Positions 33,891-42,122 of a stretch of 64,000 bases of DNA are shown piece after piece; position 1 is the first letter of the stretch; each line of letters starts with the position of its first letter. The stretch spans positions 372,001 through 436,000 of the forward strand of contig NZ_JABASX010000002.1 in assembly GCF_016107655.1 (NCBI RefSeq). The letters run 5' to 3'. The DNA comes from Brevibacterium antiquum (GTDB taxonomy: Bacteria > Actinomycetota > Actinomycetes > Actinomycetales > Brevibacteriaceae). Under the pieces are notes generated by a model. The model did not search any database, was not told the origin of the DNA, and saw only the letters and a program-made list of their open reading frames with translations. A program made the translations under genes and the position numbers.

Positions 33891-34864
33891 GCGCTTTCGT
33901 CCTCGGGATCGACATCGGCGGCACCGGCAGCCGGGCCGCACTGGCGGAGGTCGATGCCACCTGGGACCTGAGCGTCGTCGCCACCATGACCGGCCCTGGG
34001 GTGGAGATCAGTGCCGCGGGCAGCAATGTTCTCGACATTGCTTCTGGCCTCATCTCCTCGGCGCAGAAGACCTGGGGCGGACGTCTCGACCAGATTGCCG
34101 GTGTGGGAATCGGCGCTACGGGAATTGCCTCGTTGTCCGAAGACCCCACGTCCGTGATCGCCGAGATCTCGGGCAGAGCAGGGGCACCCGCTGCCGCGGC
34201 GATCGACGCGGTGACTGCCCACCTCGGGGCACTCGGAGGAAGGGGAGGCGCGGTCACGGTCTTGGGCACCGGGGCGATCTCGATTGCACATCCGGGGCCG
34301 GACGAGCACGGAATCATGTCCCCGGATTGGGCTCGAACCGATGGATGGGGGCACCTGTTCGGAGATCGAGGAGGAGGCGCCTGGCTGGGGAGACGGTCTC
34401 TTGAGCTCGCGCTGCGCACCCATGACGGGGTTGACCCGAGTGGGCGCTCGCTGCTCGAGTCCGCGACCCGACTCTTCGGGTCACCGGCCACCTGGCCGTC
34501 TCAGTTCTACACTCGCGACAATCGAGCAGGGTTGCTTGCAGACTTCGCGGTCGAGGTCGCCGCACTCTCAGACTCCGGCGACACAGTTGCCACGGGCCTG
34601 CTTCGTGAGGCTGGTGTCGAAGCCGCTCGCAGTGCTCTCGCCGCAGCGAACAGCCTCGACAGTCCACTGCGCATTGCTCTCACCGGGGGACTGGTCCGGG
34701 CTGGTGATGCGCTCGTCTCCGGGTTCAGGGATGAGGCCGCTCGTCTCCATACCGGCGTCATCATCGAGGAGCCGGCCGGTGATCCGTTGGCCGGATCTGT
34801 GAGGCTTGGCGTTCTGGCTGCTGAAGGGAAGCTTCGCGCCCAGAACTCGGTGCTGTGGATGTGA
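33887..34864 (+). CDS. N-acetylglucosamine/N-acetylmuramate kinase-like (BadF/BcrA ATPase family)
   Basis: A 325-residue ASKHA-fold kinase. The phosphate loop is LGIDIGGTGSRAAL, the second phosphate-binding region VTVLGTGAISIA, and DGWGHLFGDRGGGAWLG is typical of the eukaryotic-like NagK/MurK group. ALTGGLVRAGD closes the nucleotide site. It should phosphorylate GlcNAc and perhaps MurNAc entering through the symporter, feeding MurQ. It overlaps murQ by 4 nt. Confidence 0.88.
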   Translation: MSAFVLGIDIGGTGSRAALAEVDATWDLSVVATMTGPGVEISAAGSNVLDIASGLISSAQKTWGGRLDQIAGVGIGATGIASLSEDPTSVIAEISGRAGAPAAAAIDAVTAHLGALGGRGGAVTVLGTGAISIAHPGPDEHGIMSPDWARTDGWGHLFGDRGGGAWLGRRSLELALRTHDGVDPSGRSLLESATRLFGSPATWPSQFYTRDNRAGLLADFAVEVAALSDSGDTVATGLLREAGVEAARSALAAANSLDSPLRIALTGGLVRAGDALVSGFRDEAARLHTGVIIEEPAGDPLAGSVRLGVLAAEGKLRAQNSVLWM

Positions 34865-34883
34865 AATTCTACAGCCGTGTGAG

Positions 34884-35348
34884 TCACTGAGCCTCTGCCG
34901 GTTCTCTGACCATCCGAAGTTCACGCACTCCGTCGTATTCATCTGTTTCTACGGCACCGTCGAAGTCGAAGCCGTTTCTTCGATAGAAAGCTTGAGCACG
35001 CGGATTCGGGTCGGCCACCCACAGAGAAGTCCGCTCCCTGGGACTGACGACAGCGTCAAGAAGCTGTTGTCCGATGCCCGAGCCGTGGACTGCAGCATAT
35101 GCGTAGAGGACGAACAGCTGCCGGTCGCCTGGACGGTCCTCAGCTTCGGACGGGCCTGACAAGGCGATTCCGACGATGGCGCCGTCCTGGTCGGCGATCG
35201 CCGAGACATGGTCCGGATGATTCTCAGGCGTGATGAGTGAACTCCACATTCTCCTGCGCTTGCCCATCATGTCAGGGGAATCGAGCAGCTCATCGGGCAT
35301 GAGTCCGCGATAGGTCTCGCGCCAGGTCTCAACATGGACCTGTGCCAC
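34884..35348 (-). CDS. GNAT-family N-acetyltransferase, 5' end apparently frameshifted
   Basis: The frame gives 154 residues with the GNAT core: QVHVETWRETYRGLMPD near the start, acetyl-CoA loop YAAVHGSGIGQQLLDAV, and a C-terminal AQAFYRRNGFDFDG. The only start in frame is GTG 35348, just after where beta-1 should be. In the next frame an ATG at 35394 encodes MSVVIRP, the usual GNAT opening, but that frame stops within a few codons. A one-base difference near 35373-35376 would join the two. The gene may be a recent pseudogene, or the base may be a sequence error. Confidence 0.72.
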   Translation of the reverse strand: MAQVHVETWRETYRGLMPDELLDSPDMMGKRRRMWSSLITPENHPDHVSAIADQDGAIVGIALSGPSEAEDRPGDRQLFVLYAYAAVHGSGIGQQLLDAVVSPRERTSLWVADPNPRAQAFYRRNGFDFDGAVETDEYDGVRELRMVREPAEAQ

Positions 35349-35504
35349 CGCCTCGACGTCCTCAATGACGTCGAGGCCGAATCACAACAGACATACGAAG
35401 AGGCTACCGCAGGCGTGCGGGAGCCCCTGTTGCGCACCGAATGTTCATCTGGCTGGCATCCCGGGACCAACCGCTGGTCAGGATCCTCAACCAGGATCGA
35501 CTAT

Positions 35505-37283
35505 GTGAGATTGAATCGCGAATCGTCCTCGGCAGCCGTCTCTTCCGCTGTGGCTCCCCCACCATCCGCAACCGCCTCACCTGCGGCAACCGCCTCACCT
35601 GCGGCCGAACTCGAACTTCCCACCGGGCCGCGCACGCGGGCCTATCGGTTCTTCGAAGCACTGCCGGCGATCGTCAGCTTCTCCGCCATCGGGTTGGTGT
35701 TCGTCCTGCCGTTCATCAACGCGATGGCTGGGGCGGTCTATGTGCTCATCGTCGTCGGTCTGACGCTGATACGTGCGATGCGCGGTGCGGTCGACGTCTC
35801 ACGCGGCTTCGTGCGTTACCGTCGCAGCTCTCGGGTTGATTGGGGTGCCAGACTGCTCGACATCGAACGGGCGATGGATGGTCTCCCGCCGCGACCGTAT
35901 CCCTGGACGAGGTATCAGGCCAAGGAGCATGCCGCGTCAATTGCCCGTGCACGCGATTTCCTGGGCACGGTGGCGCGCCCATCGACACTGCTCCATGCTG
36001 TCGTCGTCGCGGCCTACAACGAACCCTATGAGGTGGTCGCCGACGGAGTCCGATCGCTCCTGCACACCTCGACCTCACCATCGAAGATCGTCGTGTTCTT
36101 CGCCTATGAGGAACGAGGCGGCCCGCAGATGGCTGCGACAGCACGACGTCTGGCGGCCGAATACGGTGACGGATTCGCAGCGTTCGTCCTCGTCGAACAC
36201 CCTGCCGGGATACCGGGAGAGATCGCAGGAAAGGGAGCGAACATCACCTATGCGGGGCACAGACTGGCTCACTGGGTGCAGGCGAACGGCATCGATCCGG
36301 AGTCGGTCCTCGTCACCAGTCTCGATTGCGACAACACACCCCATGAGGCGTACTTCGACTCCGTCGCATACGAATACGCGCTCGCTCCCGATCGCGCCCG
36401 ACTCTCGTTCCAACCCATCAGTCTGTACATCACGAACATCTGGGAGGCGCCCGCGCCGTCTCGTGTCGTCGCGAGCGCGAACTGCTTCTGGAATCTCACC
36501 ACAACGGTGCGTCCTCTCGCGCTGCGCAATTTCGCCTCTCACACGCAGCCGCTGACCGCTCTCATCGACATGGGATTCTGGTCGACACGGACCATCGTCG
36601 AGGACGGCCATCAGTATTGGCGCAGCTGGTTTCATTTCGATGGTGACTATCGCGTCGTTCCCATCCATGTTCCGATCTATCAGGACGCGGTGCTGGCCGG
36701 CGGATTCAGGGACACGATGGTCGCGCAGTTCAAGCAGCTCAGCCGATGGTCCTACGGCGCCAGCGATGTGCCCTATGTGGGGGTGAGGGTGTTCGCCGGT
36801 GATGCTCGAACGCCTTTCTGGCCCGGAGTCCTGCGCTTCTTCTCCCTCCTCGAGGGGCACGTCAGTCTGGCCTCGATCTCCGTCATCATCGCCGTCGGTG
36901 GGTGGATCCCATTTGTCGTTGCGTCACAGACCGGCCAGGTCACCGGCCTCATCGAACGGATGCCGATGACGGTTGGTCTGGTACAACAGGTCAGCATGAT
37001 CGCCCTCATCGCATCCATCCTCGTCTTCAAGTCGCTGTTGCCGCCTCGTCCGGTTCATGTTCCGCAGGTACGGCGTCTGACCATCTGGCTGCAGTGGCTG
37101 CTCTATCCGCTGACTCTGCTCGTCTTCAACTCATCGACGGCGCTGCACTCACAATGGCGTCTGCTCACCGGTCGCTACCGTGAACGGTTCGACGTCACTG
37201 AAAAGGTCTCCGGCACTTCCCGCAGAACGGTCACCGGTGCTGAGTCTCGCCGCATCATGTCTTTCGACTCGCCCGTGGACTAG
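35505..37283 (+). CDS. membrane GT2-family glycosyltransferase (processive type)
   Basis: About 592 residues from GTG 35505 (AGGA 8 nt upstream); the frame is open back to 35334, but that part overlaps the GNAT gene antisense. Two transmembrane helices (about 45-95) precede the catalytic domain with VVAAYNEP, the DxD motif LDCDN, the TED-like IVEDGHQYWR and the QxxRW motif FKQLSRW. Further helices follow. The motif set matches cellulose/hyaluronan-synthase-like enzymes. The N terminus has a Pro/Ala/Ser-rich stretch with an 18-bp tandem repeat. The polymer made is unknown. Confidence 0.85.
   Translation: MRLNRESSSAAVSSAVAPPPSATASPAATASPAAELELPTGPRTRAYRFFEALPAIVSFSAIGLVFVLPFINAMAGAVYVLIVVGLTLIRAMRGAVDVSRGFVRYRRSSRVDWGARLLDIERAMDGLPPRPYPWTRYQAKEHAASIARARDFLGTVARPSTLLHAVVVAAYNEPYEVVADGVRSLLHTSTSPSKIVVFFAYEERGGPQMAATARRLAAEYGDGFAAFVLVEHPAGIPGEIAGKGANITYAGHRLAHWVQANGIDPESVLVTSLDCDNTPHEAYFDSVAYEYALAPDRARLSFQPISLYITNIWEAPAPSRVVASANCFWNLTTTVRPLALRNFASHTQPLTALIDMGFWSTRTIVEDGHQYWRSWFHFDGDYRVVPIHVPIYQDAVLAGGFRDTMVAQFKQLSRWSYGASDVPYVGVRVFAGDARTPFWPGVLRFFSLLEGHVSLASISVIIAVGGWIPFVVASQTGQVTGLIERMPMTVGLVQQVSMIALIASILVFKSLLPPRPVHVPQVRRLTIWLQWLLYPLTLLVFNSSTALHSQWRLLTGRYRERFDVTEKVSGTSRRTVTGAESRRIMSFDSPVD
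35569..35604 (+). repeat. 18-bp perfect tandem repeat in GT2 gene
   Basis: CAACCGCCTCACCTGCGG is present at 35569-35586 and 35587-35604. It encodes two ATASPA units in the cytoplasmic N-terminal region and keeps the frame. Confidence 0.85.
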
Positions 37284-37334
37284 CATCGATTCTGTGCCCG
37301 CAATGCTGAGGAACACAATGCTGAGGAGGGTGTC

Positions 37335-38630
37335 ATGACAGACGCCGCGCACGACCAGTTCGATGTCGAATACGACTGCATCATCTCCGGAGGTGGGCCC
37401 GCCGGCATCGTCGCCGGGCTGCTCATGGCGCGCGGAGGCGTCAGAGTTGTGGTGCTGGAGAAGCACACTGACTTCTTCAGAGATTTCCGCGGTGACACCA
37501 TCCACCCCTCAACACTGCGGCTCCTCGACGAGCTCGGACTCTACAACGAGTTCGCGCGGATCACGCACCGCAGAGTGACCAATATCAGTCTTGTCGGAGA
37601 CGACGGTCGGGACTACATCCTCGGCGACCTGTCCAGACTGAACACAGCGCATCCGTTCATGACGATCGCACCTCAGTGGGACTTCCTCAATCTGCTGGCA
37701 AAGGCGGGGGAGGATGAACCTGGATTCGATCTGCGGATGGGAGTCGAGATGACCTCATTGATCTGGGACGGCGACAGGGTCGTCGGCGCCCGGGCACAGA
37801 CTCCCGAAGGTGAGACCGAGTTGCGTGCGCCACTCGTCGTCGCTGCCGACGGACGCTGGTCGAAGGCTCGGGACGAGGCGCAGCTGTCGATGCGGGAACT
37901 GCGGTCCACGATCGACGTGTGGTGGTTCCGGATCGACACCCAGGCGCAGCTGGCCGATTCTGTTGCTCCCCGAGCCGAGGGCGGCAATGTGTTCGTCGCG
38001 ATTCCGCGCGACGGGCATGTCCAGATGGCTCGTCTCATCCCGAAGGGCGAGGACGTACGGTTCCGTGAGCAGGGGATCGAGTCTCTTCGTCGTGCGGTCG
38101 CAGAGACATTCCCCGCTCTGGCAGACGATGTCGAAGCACTCCAGCTTGATGACGTGAAGCTCCTCGATGTGCGCCGCAACGAAGCCAAACGCTGGTTCAT
38201 CGACGGGCTGCTGTGCATCGGCGACTCCGCCCATGCCATGAGTCCGTTGGGTGGAGTCGGCGTCAACCTGGCGGTCCAGGATGGTGTGGCCACGGCCCGT
38301 CTTCTGGCCGAGGCCCTACGTGCAAGGACCGTGTCCACCCGCGATCTCAAGCGAGTCCAGCGGCGACGATTGCTGACGACGAAAGCCGTCGAGCTGCTGC
38401 AGGGCGGCATTCACCGAATGATCGAGCCGGTCGTCCACAACGGCGGAGTCATCCGCCCGCCGGCGCCGATCCTGTGGCTGCTGACGACGTTCCCCGCGCT
38501 GACCGTGATTCCGGCGCACATCCTCGGCCTGGGCGTCACCCCCGAACACGCTCCGGACTTCGCCCGCCGTACAGCCGACGGCATGGACCGGAGGGCGGAG
38601 GGCCAGAGCCGGACCGCGCAGGGAGCCTAG
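37335..38630 (+). CDS. FAD-dependent monooxygenase (PHBH/UbiH family)
   Basis: A 431-residue flavoprotein. GAGGAGG precedes ATG 37335. FAD motifs are GGGPAGIVAGLLMARGG near residue 19, the DG motif VVAADGRWSKARD, and GDSAHAMSPLGGVGVNLAVQD near residue 300, all in the order of aromatic hydroxylases. A DTIHPST segment is common in the predicted group of FAD monooxygenases. The substrate is unknown. Its TAG shares CTAG with the stop of the convergent PH-MarR gene, leaving no spacer for a terminator. Confidence 0.88.
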   Translation: MTDAAHDQFDVEYDCIISGGGPAGIVAGLLMARGGVRVVVLEKHTDFFRDFRGDTIHPSTLRLLDELGLYNEFARITHRRVTNISLVGDDGRDYILGDLSRLNTAHPFMTIAPQWDFLNLLAKAGEDEPGFDLRMGVEMTSLIWDGDRVVGARAQTPEGETELRAPLVVAADGRWSKARDEAQLSMRELRSTIDVWWFRIDTQAQLADSVAPRAEGGNVFVAIPRDGHVQMARLIPKGEDVRFREQGIESLRRAVAETFPALADDVEALQLDDVKLLDVRRNEAKRWFIDGLLCIGDSAHAMSPLGGVGVNLAVQDGVATARLLAEALRARTVSTRDLKRVQRRRLLTTKAVELLQGGIHRMIEPVVHNGGVIRPPAPILWLLTTFPALTVIPAHILGLGVTPEHAPDFARRTADGMDRRAEGQSRTAQGA

Positions 38631-39955
38631 TCCCGGTACCGACGCTGCCGCGCCAGCAGCGTGGTCAGTTGGTGACACTCTGCTCCGGTCATCGTATCCA
38701 GACCGAAGCGGGCATCGGCGACGATCTGACTGGCGCGATCGGTCAGGGCCCGACCTCGCGGCGTGATCTCGGCGAAGACCTCACCGTCGTCACCGGGCTC
38801 CAGAACTCTTTCGATCAGCCCATTGTCTTCGAGCCACCTGACCGAGGAGAAGGACGAGCTGGCTTCAACTTGCAGTTGGTCCGTGAGCTCGACCAGAGGG
38901 AGCGCGCCCTGCTGGTCGAAGAACAGGAGGAGCAGCACCTCGTATCGCGCATAGGTCAGCCCCAAGGGACGAAGCTTCTCGTCGAGGTCGGAGATGAGGC
39001 GGCGGTGAGCACGCATCAGCTCCGTCGCCGTCTGCATGCGGTCCCGTTCAGGCCACCGCAGCTCCCATGAGCTTGCAGCCCTGGCAACAGGGTCGTTCAA
39101 CGCAGGCAGTGCGCTGCCGATTCTGAATTCCTCGGACTCGCTGAAGCCGTGGCCGGTATCGAGCTCCATGGTCGACCACTCTCCGGTGTCCACGTCAGGG
39201 CCTGGCCCCGTGCGCACGGTCGAGTGACCAACGGTTGTCTCTCCTCCATTGAAACGACGTTCACCATCGACCACGGTCGGCTCACGGTGTGGTTCGACGT
39301 CGTCTCCGCGGTCGTCGTCGTATTCGTAGCCGTAAGCATCCTCGGAATCGGAGTCGCCCTCGACATCGGCCTGGAGGTCCGCGTCGATCTCCAGGTTCGT
39401 ATCCGGGTGCTCAGCGTCATCCTCTTTGTTCTTGTCATTGAAGGATTTGATGGCAGAACGCAGTCCGGAGCGCTGAATCACCGTCTGGATGGTGAGGTCC
39501 CTTTCATCCGGACGTCCGACAAAACGGATATCGCGCAGACCTTGGTCCTGGGCGGCAGACTCAAAGACGAAATGCCCGTATCTGAAGATCCGACCCAGCA
39601 GCGGTTTGTGCACCGAGATGTCGAGAATACGCGACATCGGCATCGTCGCCTTGTGCTGAGTGAAGATCCCGTGGATTCTGAACACTCGCATGTTCGTGAT
39701 GACGAACCGGTCCATATGCACGAACAGTGCGCGGTAGACGCCGAACAGGGCAATGGCGGCGCCGATGCCCAGCGGAATCGGGGCGAAGTCAACGGGGACC
39801 ATGAAGCTGATGGCCGCGACGGCCACTCCAAGCGCAATGATGAGCGAGGGGGCGACAAAGGCGAGGAAATGGCGACGCACTTCGTCGACAATGAGCTCAC
39901 CCTCTTCAGCGATGAGGTGATTTTCGACCTTCGGATCGGTCAGTGCCCTGAACAC
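38627..39955 (-). CDS. PH-domain membrane protein fused to a MarR regulator
   Basis: One uninterrupted frame of 442 residues. Residues 1-170: two transmembrane helices (about 32-52 and 60-78) followed by a bacterial PH (bPH_2/DUF304) domain with DRFVITNMRVFRIHGIF, DISVHKPLLGRIFRYG and RDIRFVGRPDE. Residues 171-290: a long acidic, disordered linker. Residues 295-442: a MarR winged helix with LTYARYEVLLLLFF, ASSSFSSVRWLEDNGLIERV and EITPRGRALT. An internal ATG at 39169 (Met263) with GGAGAG upstream could also yield a free MarR protein. Such a membrane-tethered regulator is rare. Confidence 0.8.
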   Translation of the reverse strand: MFRALTDPKVENHLIAEEGELIVDEVRRHFLAFVAPSLIIALGVAVAAISFMVPVDFAPIPLGIGAAIALFGVYRALFVHMDRFVITNMRVFRIHGIFTQHKATMPMSRILDISVHKPLLGRIFRYGHFVFESAAQDQGLRDIRFVGRPDERDLTIQTVIQRSGLRSAIKSFNDKNKEDDAEHPDTNLEIDADLQADVEGDSDSEDAYGYEYDDDRGDDVEPHREPTVVDGERRFNGGETTVGHSTVRTGPGPDVDTGEWSTMELDTGHGFSESEEFRIGSALPALNDPVARAASSWELRWPERDRMQTATELMRAHRRLISDLDEKLRPLGLTYARYEVLLLLFFDQQGALPLVELTDQLQVEASSSFSSVRWLEDNGLIERVLEPGDDGEVFAEITPRGRALTDRASQIVADARFGLDTMTGAECHQLTTLLARQRRYRD

Positions 39956-39976
39956 GTCAGGCTGCTTCCCACGCGG

Positions 39977-40141
39977 TTACGCGGACAGAGAAGTGAAGAA
40001 AGTGACCAATGAGCCGACACCGGTTCCCACTGCCTCGAAAGCGTTCCGCACTGCTTCGGCTGAATCTTCTGGCCGACTGAACAGATAGAACGCCACAAAT
40101 ATGACGACGAGCGTGAGGACGGCCTTTTTTACCCACTTCAC
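39977..40141 (-). CDS. small single-helix membrane protein
   Basis: A 54-residue frame from GTG 40141 to TAA at 39977. A strong GAGGAG site lies just upstream. It begins VKWVKKAVLTLVVIFVAFYLF, one basic-flanked transmembrane helix, followed by SRPEDSAEAVRNAFEAVG and a short hydrophobic end. Similar small proteins of this form occur in other actinobacteria, to my recollection. It lies 21 bp upstream of the PH-MarR gene on the same strand and may be co-transcribed with it. Function is unknown. Confidence 0.75.
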   Translation of the reverse strand: MKWVKKAVLTLVVIFVAFYLFSRPEDSAEAVRNAFEAVGTGVGSLVTFFTSLSA

Positions 40142-40414
40142 AATGGACTCCTCTTTGCCGCGTCGCTGGGAAGGCGGATGCGGACAATTGGTTGCACAAC
40201 CCGTTAATCGTAACCGCCCTTGCCGGGTGCCTCGGTTTAGGCGCGCCCAAAACCTGTGATCATCATCTCATATAGCGAGAATTGCACTCAGTTGACCGCC
40301 GAGGCGGCCGTTCCCCTGCCAGCGGCCCCACCGGGTGCCATTCCGGTTTCCCTCAGTCCGGTTCGACGGTCAGCACCCCTGTGCAGACAGCGAAATCTGC
40401 GTAGTGTTGAGGGC

Positions 40415-40666
40415 ATGAGAAAACTATTTGATTCCATTCGCAAAGTTGGTTTCCGTCGCGGACCCGACCGGATTCTCGGCGGTATTGCCGGCGGTCTCGC
40501 CGAGGCGACAGGGCTGAATGTGTGGCTGATGCGCCTGCTGGTCCTCATTTCGTTCCTGCTTCCGGTCCTGGGGATCGGTGCCTATCTCGTCGCCTGGGTC
40601 ATCACCCCGTGGCAGGACGGAAGTATTCCAGTCGAGCAGGCGTTCGGCGGCCGCCTTGAACGGTAA
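40415..40666 (+). CDS. PspC-domain small membrane protein
   Basis: An 83-residue protein with the PspC domain: RGPDRILGGIAGGLAEATGL, then VWLMRLLVLISFLLPVLGIGAYLVAWVITP, one to two membrane helices. PspC proteins take part in phage-shock-type envelope stress sensing; in this short form the role is unclear. ATG 40415 lies 7 nt after a TAGTGT box with no good Shine-Dalgarno, so a leaderless mRNA is likely. No pspA is near. Confidence 0.85.
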   Translation: MRKLFDSIRKVGFRRGPDRILGGIAGGLAEATGLNVWLMRLLVLISFLLPVLGIGAYLVAWVITPWQDGSIPVEQAFGGRLER

Positions 40667-40742
40667 GTGAACATTAGGTGTCGGCGGCTTCATGTCCGAT
40701 TCGCTGACTCGATGGTAGAATCGCGGGCCGACCCATGCGAAA

Positions 40743-40779
40743 GCCCCGCCATCCCTGATGTCTACTGGGATTGCGGGGC
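40743..40779. terminator. terminator downstream of tRNA-Lys
   Basis: Arms GCCCCGC at 40743-40749 and GCGGGGC at 40773-40779, extended inward by ATCCC/GGGAT with one mismatch. T-rich bases lie on both sides, so it can end the tRNA transcript on the minus strand and the PspC transcript on the plus strand. Confidence 0.75.
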
Positions 40780-40790
40780 TTTTCTGTGGG

Positions 40791-40863
<73 letters not shown>

Positions 40864-40988
40864 CGCCCCAACACAGCCGCGTGGACAAGCGTCACACCGG
40901 AGTTGTTGGAGACTCAATAATATTAGAGGTAACGAGCCCGAATACTCAAACTGGTTCGCGGTGGCAACCAGCAGGCTTCACCCGCTGA

Positions 40989-41927
40989 TCACTTTCCGAG
41001 TTCAGGGTGCTCGTCACCGGTGTAGGTGCGGGGGAGAGCATCCGGTGCGGTGGGATCCTCTTCGACCGCCTCGTCGATGACATCGGACTCAATGGCCTTG
41101 TTCTTCTTGATCGTGCCGCGCAGCGCCGCGATGTTCTTCAGTCCTGCCAGCAGCTTGCGATCCTTCTTCGGAGCGACATACTCGGGATCGGTCTCCAGCG
41201 GGAAGATCGTAGGCGCGGCACCGAAGGCCTCGGTCGACTCACCGGCGACCTTGCGGGCCATCTGAGCGTTGACCACACCGCCGATGATCGCGCCGATGCC
41301 GAAGGGCAGCAGACGACCGACCAGCGAGCCACCGGCACGAGCGGCGAACTTGCGGATGAAGGTCTTGCGCAGCTTCCGCACCAGCAGGTCGACGACCGGG
41401 GCAGGGAGCTGCTTCGTCACGGTAGAGCCCCAGTTGCCGAACATCGACTCCGAGCCGCCGGACTGCTTGCTGAACTTCTGGACGAGGTTCTTTCCGTCCT
41501 TGCCGAGCATGAGCCCCAGCACCAGCGCATTCGCGCGTTTGGAGTCCTGAACCGGAAGGCCATGGATCTCCGAGATCGCCTGTGCGAAAAGTGCCGTGCC
41601 TTCGAGGAATCCGGCGGTCTCAGCGGTGGCCACACCGAGTGCAGCTGTCGTGCCGAGTCCGGGGACTGCAGCGGTGGCGCCGACTGCTGCGCCACCCGAA
41701 GTGGTCAGCGCTAGGTAGTGCCGACGAATGATCTTGATGAGCTGTTCCGGAGTCGCATCCGGATTCCGGCGACGCAGACTGCGCACATAGGCAAGGGCGA
41801 CTGGGCGCTGGACCGACAGAAGCTTCGACAGCATCGACTGGGCGCGGGGGTTGAGGGACCCGTCCTCGTTGACAGCGAATTTCGCTGCCTTGTCCAGGCC
41901 CTTCTTCGCCACTGATGATTTTGCCAC
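40989..41927 (-). CDS. uncharacterised protein with glycine-rich hydrophobic segments
   Basis: About 312 residues. GTG 41927 is chosen for its GAGGA site; the frame continues upstream without coding character. After a basic N terminus the protein has a Gly/Ala-rich segment (GGAAVGATAAVPGLGTTAAL, about residues 80-100), helical stretches, and a second one (RLLPFGIGAIIGGVVNAQMA, about 225-245). The C terminus is acidic. The pattern resembles EcsC-like, membrane-interacting proteins, but I cannot assign the family. It is divergent from the next gene. Confidence 0.7.
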   Translation of the reverse strand: MAKSSVAKKGLDKAAKFAVNEDGSLNPRAQSMLSKLLSVQRPVALAYVRSLRRRNPDATPEQLIKIIRRHYLALTTSGGAAVGATAAVPGLGTTAALGVATAETAGFLEGTALFAQAISEIHGLPVQDSKRANALVLGLMLGKDGKNLVQKFSKQSGGSESMFGNWGSTVTKQLPAPVVDLLVRKLRKTFIRKFAARAGGSLVGRLLPFGIGAIIGGVVNAQMARKVAGESTEAFGAAPTIFPLETDPEYVAPKKDRKLLAGLKNIAALRGTIKKNKAIESDVIDEAVEEDPTAPDALPRTYTGDEHPELGK

Positions 41928-42107
41928 GGGAGTTCCTCTTCGTTGTCTGCACTCGTGGCCTGCTGGTCGCAGACCCGAATTTGTCACCAGTTTAGTAGTT
42001 GCCACTGTGAACCTGACGAATGAACCCTGACCGGGAGACGAAAGCCTGATCTGACCGGCGGGAGGCGAATGCCTGCTCAGGGTGGAGCGCCGATCAGTGT
42101 AGGGGAC

Positions 42108-42113
42108 TAGAAT
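42108..42113 (+). promoter_or_regulatory. TAGAAT -10 box 9 nt before an ATG
   Basis: TAGAAT at 42108-42113 fits the actinobacterial TANNNT -10 pattern. The ATG at 42123 would be at or next to the transcription start, so this gene probably yields a leaderless mRNA. Confidence 0.55.
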
Positions 42114-42122
42114 GCTCTGACG

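Noticed and set aside
39149..40012. 287-residue plus-strand frame opposite the PH-MarR fusion
   Set aside because: It is a shadow of the minus-strand gene, without ribosome site or family match.
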